A stretch of DNA of 48,094 bases from NCBI GenBank assembly GCA_031376425.1, contig JANMDR010000302.1:1-48094 (forward strand), given 5' to 3'. The notes beneath the pieces were generated by a model. The model made no database searches and was not told the origin of the DNA. It worked only from the letters and a program-made list of their open reading frames with translations. The number at the start of each line of letters is the position of its first letter. Positions within the stretch are counted from its first letter, which is position 1. This document shows, one piece after another, positions 41,955-48,094 of this stretch. The stretch comes from JANMDR01 sp031376425. Its GTDB lineage: Bacteria; Pseudomonadota; Gammaproteobacteria; Burkholderiales; Usitatibacteraceae. A program made the position numbers and the translations under genes.

Positions 41955-43876
41955 GCTTACTCAGGGACGCCCTTAAGCGTGCGGAGGAATTAAAACGGGC
42001 ACAACAGGCTCCGGCACCATCTGAAACTACGACTCCCAATGCCAGCGCTCCAGCGGGTTCTAATAACGACAGGCGCGCCGGTGCATCAGTAGTTTCAACT
42101 GCTGCCCCAGCTACCAAATTCGATCTTGAGCTTGCGCCAATAGCACAAGCTCAAGATACTGCGATTGATCTTCCACCGACAACCGATCGCACCACGCCGA
42201 GTAAGCCGCGCGACCGCTCCGTACCAGGTGCATTGCGACCCGCCACCGAAGCAATCATGCGCCGTGATGCACAAAACTTATCACTTGCACGTGCCGCACA
42301 GGAACTTGAAGACCTGAATATGCATGCTGAGGACATGACCAGCCGCAGTAGGCCGATTCATATTCCTGCAAATACCCATACTCCCCCTCGCGCCCCTACG
42401 CCTGCTACCACTACGGCTGCCGCAGCAATATCGTCGTTTGCTCCAGAAGCACCAGCTGCGCCAATCAATCCGACTAAGATCACCGCTGAAGCAGCGGCTG
42501 ACTTAGAAAGGTTTGCTGATCGAGATACCGTAAAGCGCATGATGGCGCAGCGCATTGCGGCTGAAGCTGATGCCATGCAAACCCGTCGCAACCGCACACT
42601 CGCCATTGGCGGTGGCGCTGCATTACTATGTGTCGCCATCGGCGGCTGGTACGTATGGAAAGAAACGCGCCGCTATGATAGCCCCGTGGCTGGCGCAAGT
42701 TTGCGATTGTCACCGAATACTAATGCAGCTTCCAACGCTGCAAAAGCAACAGCAGGTTCAACAACTATAGCTGCTGCTGCAAAATTACCTGAACCCTTTA
42801 ATGCCAATAATCCCATTAACCCTAATATTGGGCAATTACCCCGTCCTCCCGAAGTAGTTAATGCGGCTAGTGCGCCTACTACACCCGTCACTATCGCGCC
42901 GACTATTTTGCCCGCCCCTTCTGCACCTCCTGCCCCACCTATCCTATCTGCACCATCTACCCCACCCATGTTGGGCAGCGTAGCAAATCCGCCGCAAGCG
43001 CTGGCTACTCGTGCCGCACAACCCAATCCGACAACATCGGTTCCGGTATACAAAGCTTCAAGCAATTATGGGGTGCGCGATAATGGCAACAGCTTGACGG
43101 CGGCGGCCGATAAATCACAAAAAAATAATGTAAGCCAAAGTATCGCGCCGCGTTTAGTCACCACAACCAGTAAAGCCCCTATACCACCCAGCGCCGTACT
43201 CATGGCAGGTTATTCTGCACTTGTAGCGGGTAATGCCCAACTGGCTTTGGCCAATTACACCGAGGCAGCTCAGGCTACACCCGACAATATTGATGCCCAT
43301 CTTGGCTTAGCCGTTAGCGCGGCAAGAACTAATGAGTTAACCATCGCACGCAAAGCATTCGCCCGCGTGCTGGAGCTTGATCCGCGCAATGGTCAGGCCA
43401 GTGCTGGGCTCTTGTTACTTTCTGGTGCAGCTAGTGGTGGTGGCGTAGCAAACGATACTAGCTATCGCGCAAATATAGATAACAACGACGCTAATGAAAC
43501 CTCAACCAATATGGCGAATTTAGTGCGCCAAGAACGAGAGCTTCGGAAGCTACTGCAATCGGCACCGCAATCCGCCTCCCTTAATTTTGCGCTCGGTAAT
43601 TTATACGCCAGCCAAAAACGCTGGACTGATGCCCAACAAGCGTTTTTCGATGCTTTTGCAGCAGAACCAAATAACGCCGATTTTGCCTACAACTTAGCCG
43701 TAAGCTTGGATCAGCTAAATCAAATAAAACTCGCGGTGAACTACTACGAGAAAGCGCTGGCGCTTAAGGCAAATGGCCGTAGTGGGCAATTCGCGGCCAA
43801 CCAAGCGGCGACTCGTGCCGCTGAATTAAAGGCGCAATCTTTAGCTCCGGACGCACTAAAAGCTGAGAGAAAATGA
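41951..43876 (+). CDS. mshN: MSHA biogenesis protein MshN-like, TPR repeats
   Basis: A 641-residue protein starting M-S-L-L-R-D-A-L-K-R-A-E-E-L-K, the usual MshN N-terminus. A charged, Pro/Ala/Thr-rich cytoplasmic part runs to about residue 215, one membrane helix follows (L-A-I-G-G-G-A-A-L-L-C-V-A-I-G-G-W, about 218-235), then a long Pro/Ala-rich linker and C-terminal TPR repeats (G-Y-S-A-L-V-A-G-N-A-Q-L-A-L-A-N-Y and L-N-F-A-L-G-N-L-Y-A-S-Q-K-R-W). The ATGA overlap with mshL suggests coupled translation. It is much longer than Vibrio MshN because of the linkers. Probable assembly scaffold. Confidence 0.8.
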   Translation: MSLLRDALKRAEELKRAQQAPAPSETTTPNASAPAGSNNDRRAGASVVSTAAPATKFDLELAPIAQAQDTAIDLPPTTDRTTPSKPRDRSVPGALRPATEAIMRRDAQNLSLARAAQELEDLNMHAEDMTSRSRPIHIPANTHTPPRAPTPATTTAAAAISSFAPEAPAAPINPTKITAEAAADLERFADRDTVKRMMAQRIAAEADAMQTRRNRTLAIGGGAALLCVAIGGWYVWKETRRYDSPVAGASLRLSPNTNAASNAAKATAGSTTIAAAAKLPEPFNANNPINPNIGQLPRPPEVVNAASAPTTPVTIAPTILPAPSAPPAPPILSAPSTPPMLGSVANPPQALATRAAQPNPTTSVPVYKASSNYGVRDNGNSLTAAADKSQKNNVSQSIAPRLVTTTSKAPIPPSAVLMAGYSALVAGNAQLALANYTEAAQATPDNIDAHLGLAVSAARTNELTIARKAFARVLELDPRNGQASAGLLLLSGAASGGGVANDTSYRANIDNNDANETSTNMANLVRQERELRKLLQSAPQSASLNFALGNLYASQKRWTDAQQAFFDAFAAEPNNADFAYNLAVSLDQLNQIKLAVNYYEKALALKANGRSGQFAANQAATRAAELKAQSLAPDALKAERK

Positions 43877-43952
43877 ACGACCTTTCTCACTATTCAATAG
43901 GTCAAAAATTCACCGCTACTGAGCATCTACAGCGCAGTAGGGAGCAGTTGTG

Positions 43953-45656
43953 ATGCAACAAAAACCGGGCGGCCAACCACTTGGGCAATCGTTATTGTCC
44001 AAAGGCATTATTTCACGAGATCAATTAAATATTGCGCTCACGGAGCAACGCCGCGCCAAAGCGCCACTGGGTAAAATCTTAGTAAGCTTGGGGTTTGTTA
44101 CCGAGGCTACGATTCGCGATACCTTGTCCGAAAGCTTGGGACAGGTATCTATAGATTTATCTAGCACCATCATTGATTCCAATGCGCTCACCTTTATTCC
44201 TAAAGACGTAGCACGGCGTTTTCAGGTGTTACCGGTAGATTACGATACCGTTAACAAAACCTTGCTCATTGCCGTGGCTGATCCCTCGAACGTGGTTGCG
44301 AGCGATCAAATTCGCGCGCTGGTTCGTGATGATGTGCGCATTGAGCAGGTGTTGGCGCGCGAATCTGATATCTCTATTGGTATTGAGCAGCATTATGGTT
44401 TTGACTTATCCATTGACGGCATATTGAATGAGATCGAAACGGGCGAAATTGATTATCAAAGTTTAGCCAGCAATTTTGAGGAATATAGCCAGCCGGTAGT
44501 GCGCTTAATCGATGCCCTTCTTTATGATGCCGTAAAGCGTAACTCATCCGACATTCACTTCGAGCCAGAGCAAGGCTTCTTGCGCATTCGTTATCGGATT
44601 GATGGCGTACTGCGGCAAATTCGCTCACTCCACAAAAATTATTGGTCGGCAATGGTGGTGCGTCTTAAGGTAATTAGCGGTATGAATATCGCTGAAACCC
44701 GCGCCCCACAAGACGGGCGCATGTCACTTTCCCTGTCGGGTCGACCCATTGATTTTCGCGTCTCGGCGCAGCCCACAACGCATGGCGAGAATATCGTGTT
44801 ACGGATTTTGGATCGCCAGCGCGGTATTGTCGGCTTGGACGATCTTGGCCTCCGCGAACAAGAACTAAAGACGTTGCGCATTATGATGGCGCGTCCAGAA
44901 GGCATTATCTTGGTCACCGGGCCAACCGGTAGCGGTAAAACCACAACACTCTATTCAATCTTAAATCACGTTAGTAACGAAGGCGTTAATGTGATGACCT
45001 TAGAGGACCCAGTAGAGTACCCTATGGCGATGATTCGCCAAACCTCCATTAACGAAGTAGCCAAGCTTGATTTTGCCAGCGGCATTCGCTCAATGATGCG
45101 CCAAGATCCGGATGTAATTTTAGTGGGCGAGGTGCGTGACAAAGACACAGCTGAAATGGCCTTTCGTGCCGCTATGACCGGCCATCAGGTTTACTCAACA
45201 CTGCATACAAACTCCGCCATTGGTGCCATTCCGCGCCTGCTCGATTTAGGTGTGCTTCCCGATATTATGGCGGGTAATATTATTGGCGTGGTTGCCCAGC
45301 GGCTCATTCGCAAGCTCTGCGCGCATTGCAAAGTGCCCGATGAACTTGATGATGTAGCACGCAAATTGCTGGGCGTTGATAGCACGTTTAATCGGTCGGT
45401 GTATCGCCACGTCGGCTGCGCCCAATGCGATAATCAAGGCTATAAGGGACGTATGGCGATTATGGAATTATTTAAATTTGATTCCGTAATTGATGATCTC
45501 ATGACTCAACGTGCCAGCTCGCGCGAGCTACGCGAGGCCGCTCGCAAAACGGGCTACCGCACTTTGGCTGAGGATGCTATTTCTAGAGTGATTGATGGCC
45601 ATACTAGCTTAGATGAAATTACTCGCGTGGTTGATTTGACTGATCGTATTTTGTAG
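43953..45656 (+). CDS. mshE: MSHA biogenesis ATPase MshE (GspE/PilB type)
   Basis: A hexameric extension ATPase of about 567 residues. The N-terminal MshEN domain (L-L-S-K-G-I-I-S-R-D-Q-L, L-G-K-I-L-V-S-L-G-F-V) can bind c-di-GMP in this family. Then come Walker A G-P-T-G-S-G-K-T-T-T-L, the Asp box, Walker B and a zinc site of two C-x-x-C pairs (C-A-H-C and C-A-Q-C). ATG 43953 is preferred over GTG 43950; GGGAG lies upstream. A six-base inverted repeat (43916-43921 with 43935-43940) ends next to this ribosome-binding site. Confidence 0.93.
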   Translation: MQQKPGGQPLGQSLLSKGIISRDQLNIALTEQRRAKAPLGKILVSLGFVTEATIRDTLSESLGQVSIDLSSTIIDSNALTFIPKDVARRFQVLPVDYDTVNKTLLIAVADPSNVVASDQIRALVRDDVRIEQVLARESDISIGIEQHYGFDLSIDGILNEIETGEIDYQSLASNFEEYSQPVVRLIDALLYDAVKRNSSDIHFEPEQGFLRIRYRIDGVLRQIRSLHKNYWSAMVVRLKVISGMNIAETRAPQDGRMSLSLSGRPIDFRVSAQPTTHGENIVLRILDRQRGIVGLDDLGLREQELKTLRIMMARPEGIILVTGPTGSGKTTTLYSILNHVSNEGVNVMTLEDPVEYPMAMIRQTSINEVAKLDFASGIRSMMRQDPDVILVGEVRDKDTAEMAFRAAMTGHQVYSTLHTNSAIGAIPRLLDLGVLPDIMAGNIIGVVAQRLIRKLCAHCKVPDELDDVARKLLGVDSTFNRSVYRHVGCAQCDNQGYKGRMAIMELFKFDSVIDDLMTQRASSRELREAARKTGYRTLAEDAISRVIDGHTSLDEITRVVDLTDRIL

Positions 45657-45686
45657 GCACCGAAAGCGTAACCTAAGACAGCAAAC

Positions 45687-46910
45687 ATGGCTTCCTATTC
45701 TTATCGCGCAATGGATCCAAGCGGACGCATCAATGATGGCAAGATAGATGCCATGAATTTGATCGACCTAGAAATGCGGCTACGCCGTATGAATCTCGAT
45801 CTGATCACTAGCGAAACCGTCAAGGCCTCGATATTACAGCGCAAGCCATCGGTGACGCGCCGCGAACTCATTTTGTTTTGCTTTCATCTGGATCAATTGC
45901 TCGCCGCTGGCGTTCCCATCATTGACTCTTTGGCCGATCTACGTGACTCAGTTGAAATTGGTGATTTCAAACAAATTTTAGCGAGCTTGCTAGAAGACAT
46001 TGAAGGTGGATTAGGCTTATCAGAGGCGATGGCCTCCCATCCAGCCGCGTTTGATAGTGTATTTATCGCCCTTATTCGCACCGGCGAACAGGCAGGACAA
46101 CTTCCAGCTGTATTGCGCAGCCTGACTGAAAATTTAAAATGGCAAGATGAGTTACGGGCACAGGTAAAACAGGCCATGGCCTACCCTATTTTTGCGGGTG
46201 TCATTATTCTCGCTGCAATATTCGCGCTCATGATGTTTCTGGTGCCAGAACTTGCCAAAGCGCTGCCGCAGCTAGTGCCTAAACTACCGATTCAAACCGC
46301 GATTGTGATCGCGGTATCGAACGTGTTTGTGAAATATTGGTATCTGATTATTGGCATCCCTATCGTCAGTGTAATCGCGATTATTGCCCTAGCCAAAAGC
46401 AGTGAGGCAATGCGCCTGCGCGTGGATCGCATAGCACTGCGCCTCCCGATATTAGGACCACTTTTTTTAAAAATTATTCTGGCACGCTTCTCTACTTTTT
46501 TTGCCTTGATGTACAAATCCGGTATTGGTGTTTTAGATTGCATTCGTATTTCCGAAAAAATTGTCGGCAATCGTGTAGTGGAACAGGGCTTACAACGCGT
46601 TGGGCAAGACATTAACGATGGTGCCAATATTAGCGACGCCTTTACCCGTATTAGTATTTTTCCGCCGCTGGTAGTACGTATGTTGCGGGTGGGCGAGAAT
46701 ACCGGCGCGCTCGACGTAGCGCTCAATAATGTTAGCTATTTTTATAATCGTGACGTGCAAGAATCGGTGGCGCGCCTAAAAGAACGCATCCAGCCTGCGC
46801 TGACTGTTATTTTAGGGGTGATGGTGATTACCATTTTTGCCACGGTCTTCTCACCGCTTTACGATGTAATAAGTACCGTGACGCAATCAGTACGTGCGCC
46901 AGGTCGATAG
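45687..46910 (+). CDS. mshG: MSHA biogenesis inner-membrane platform MshG (GspF/PilC type)
   Basis: A 407-residue protein with two copies of the T2SSF domain: an N-terminal helical region (F-C-F-H-L-D-Q-L-L-A-A-G-V-P-I, G-L-G-L-S-E-A-M-A-S-H-P), a membrane part, the second copy (F-S-T-F-F-A-L-M-Y-K-S-G-I-G-V-L-D-C) and a final helix. It is the platform that the MshE ATPase drives. It starts 30 bases after mshE and is followed by the mshI-like gene after ten bases. Confidence 0.93.
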   Translation: MASYSYRAMDPSGRINDGKIDAMNLIDLEMRLRRMNLDLITSETVKASILQRKPSVTRRELILFCFHLDQLLAAGVPIIDSLADLRDSVEIGDFKQILASLLEDIEGGLGLSEAMASHPAAFDSVFIALIRTGEQAGQLPAVLRSLTENLKWQDELRAQVKQAMAYPIFAGVIILAAIFALMMFLVPELAKALPQLVPKLPIQTAIVIAVSNVFVKYWYLIIGIPIVSVIAIIALAKSSEAMRLRVDRIALRLPILGPLFLKIILARFSTFFALMYKSGIGVLDCIRISEKIVGNRVVEQGLQRVGQDINDGANISDAFTRISIFPPLVVRMLRVGENTGALDVALNNVSYFYNRDVQESVARLKERIQPALTVILGVMVITIFATVFSPLYDVISTVTQSVRAPGR

Positions 46911-46920
46911 CGCAGACATT

Positions 46921-48094
46921 ATGGCTAAGCAATATTTTTATCTCACGAATGAAGGTTTAATCGCCTTTGAATACGTGCGAGGTAAGCTCCAAAATCGCCA
47001 CGAGTTTATGCTCGCAAGTGATGGCTTGATACACTTTGCACAGTATCTACAAGATAGCCCATTTACACAAAAGCCCGCCTACTTGTTCGTTGATTTATAC
47101 GATGAAGATTTTCGGCTCGACACGATTCCGCACCTAGGCAGTAACGATGCACAGGCGGTAATCAATCGCCGTTTAAGTCAGCTATTTCGTAACACGCCGT
47201 ATCGCACGAGTTTAAATCAAGGCCGCGAAGCTGATGGCCGCCGTGACGACAAAATGCTTTACCATGCGATAACCAACGCCGAAGCACTCGACCCGTGGCT
47301 AGACGTCATTGGCGATGCTCACGTACCGCTGGAGCAAATTAGCTCAACGGCGGTGGCTTCCCAACTCATGCTCAAGGAAATTGGGCTAAACGCTGCACAT
47401 ATCTTGATGCTTAATTTTGTGCCACACATTGGCTTGCGGCAAACCTATTTTCGAGATCAACAGCTTAAGTTTAGTCGCCTCACGCCGCTACCTTTGGATC
47501 AGTTGGACGATAGAGACAAAGAACTTGGTGCCTTGGTGGATGCGGAGACGAATCGTACTTGGCAATATTTAGATAGCTTGCGGTTTTTTGGCGCAGATAC
47601 GGTATTGGAAGTTTGCGTCATCACCAATAGCGTAGAAAAAGTCAAGCTTGAGGCGGCACTGACCAGCACCCCAGAAATTACCCATCGAGTGTTTGATTTT
47701 GCCCCTATAGCAAGTAAGTTGGGGCTGCACATAGCACCACAACCACATCTTACGGCAGAGGAAGTATTCCTAAGTTTATTTGCACAGCGCGGTGTACCAA
47801 ATCATTTTGCAACGAGCGCATTGCGCGCACAAGCACGCCATCGCACCACCCGAAGTGCCCTAACGGTAGCCACTTTGGGACTATTAGCCACTGGCGCTGT
47901 AGTAGCGGGGATGCTTTTTTGGCAAGCCACGCAGATGATGACGCAAATCGATGCACAACATCGTGAAACCAAAAGCTTGGAAGCTGACTATGTACGCATA
48001 GCCAATCAGATGCAAAATCAAACCACGCCTCCTGATATCGTACGCGATACCGCTACTTTCTATACCAGCCAAATTGCGCCGGTGGCAACACCAC
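46921..48094 (+). CDS. MshI-like pilus assembly protein (PilM/PilN type), truncated by the window end
   Basis: An ATG frame starts ten bases after mshG and stays open to the right edge (391 codons). An N-terminal cytoplasmic domain, beginning F-Y-L-T-N-E-G-L, shows a PilM-like layout, followed by one membrane helix at about residues 314-336 (L-T-V-A-T-L-G-L-L-A-T-G-A-V-V-A-G-M) and the start of a coiled-coil periplasmic part. In Vibrio mshI lies at the front of the cluster before mshJKL, so the order here is shifted. Assignment rests on context and architecture rather than on a diagnostic motif. Confidence 0.65.
   Translation, partial: MAKQYFYLTNEGLIAFEYVRGKLQNRHEFMLASDGLIHFAQYLQDSPFTQKPAYLFVDLYDEDFRLDTIPHLGSNDAQAVINRRLSQLFRNTPYRTSLNQGREADGRRDDKMLYHAITNAEALDPWLDVIGDAHVPLEQISSTAVASQLMLKEIGLNAAHILMLNFVPHIGLRQTYFRDQQLKFSRLTPLPLDQLDDRDKELGALVDAETNRTWQYLDSLRFFGADTVLEVCVITNSVEKVKLEAALTSTPEITHRVFDFAPIASKLGLHIAPQPHLTAEEVFLSLFAQRGVPNHFATSALRAQARHRTTRSALTVATLGLLATGAVVAGMLFWQATQMMTQIDAQHRETKSLEADYVRIANQMQNQTTPPDIVRDTATFYTSQIAPVATP

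Noticed and set aside
1..48094. CRISPR array, tRNA or rRNA genes
   Set aside because: No regularly spaced identical repeats, cloverleaf-like T-loop sequences or rRNA-like segments were noticed.

Overview
The window looks like a chromosomal segment of a Gram-negative proteobacterium, most likely a betaproteobacterium with moderate to low GC. The best clue is gene order: mlaFEDCB, an ABC-2 ATPase and permease, a bolA-like gene, hisGDCBHAFIE, a HIT gene and tatABC all run in one direction, an arrangement I know from Burkholderiales and Nitrosomonadales. I cannot name a genus from the sequence alone. Coding density is high and no stretch over 300 bases lacks a gene. I saw no tRNA, rRNA or CRISPR array.

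Layout. (1) 1-161: C-terminal tail of an IS3-type transposase entering from the left. (2) 260-2443, minus: three small envelope or secreted proteins of unknown function, two of them sharing a C-terminal domain. (3) 2600-9810, plus: an LPS core block (waaQ-like GT9, waaG-like GT4, msbA, GT4, GT9, DUF4254-like). (4) 9833-16361, minus: a second surface-glycan block (GT9, GT-C-like membrane protein, membrane protein of unknown function, WcaJ/WbaP-type sugar-phosphate transferase, GT4), with a divergent GT2 at 16567-17466. (5) 17494-31539, minus: the mla - ABC - bolA - his - HIT - tat supercluster. murA, usually between bolA and hisG in relatives, is absent. (6) 31725-36648: a Tat-exported nitroreductase-like protein, a lipoprotein, and a LysR regulator divergent from a membrane protein and an NAD-binding epimerase. 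(7) 36772-48094, plus: a sigma-54-type response regulator followed by an MSHA-type pilus assembly cluster (mshM with an added SPOR domain, mshL secretin, mshN, mshE, mshG, mshI-like cut by the window end).

How the parts work together. Regions 3 and 4 build and flip lipid A-core and an undecaprenyl-linked glycan. Mla maintains outer-membrane lipid asymmetry. Tat exports folded cofactor proteins, probably including the nitroreductase-like protein at 31725. The msh genes build a type IV pilus-like fibre whose pilin genes would lie beyond the right edge.

The most unusual signals are small. At 6795-6926 the 5' end of a glycosyltransferase gene is present three times, giving two leader minigenes joined by ATGA stop/start overlaps, with mutually exclusive perfect hairpins over the true start. 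In addition, about eleven gene junctions carry imperfect short tandem duplications (6-20 bp units) on or next to start or stop codons.
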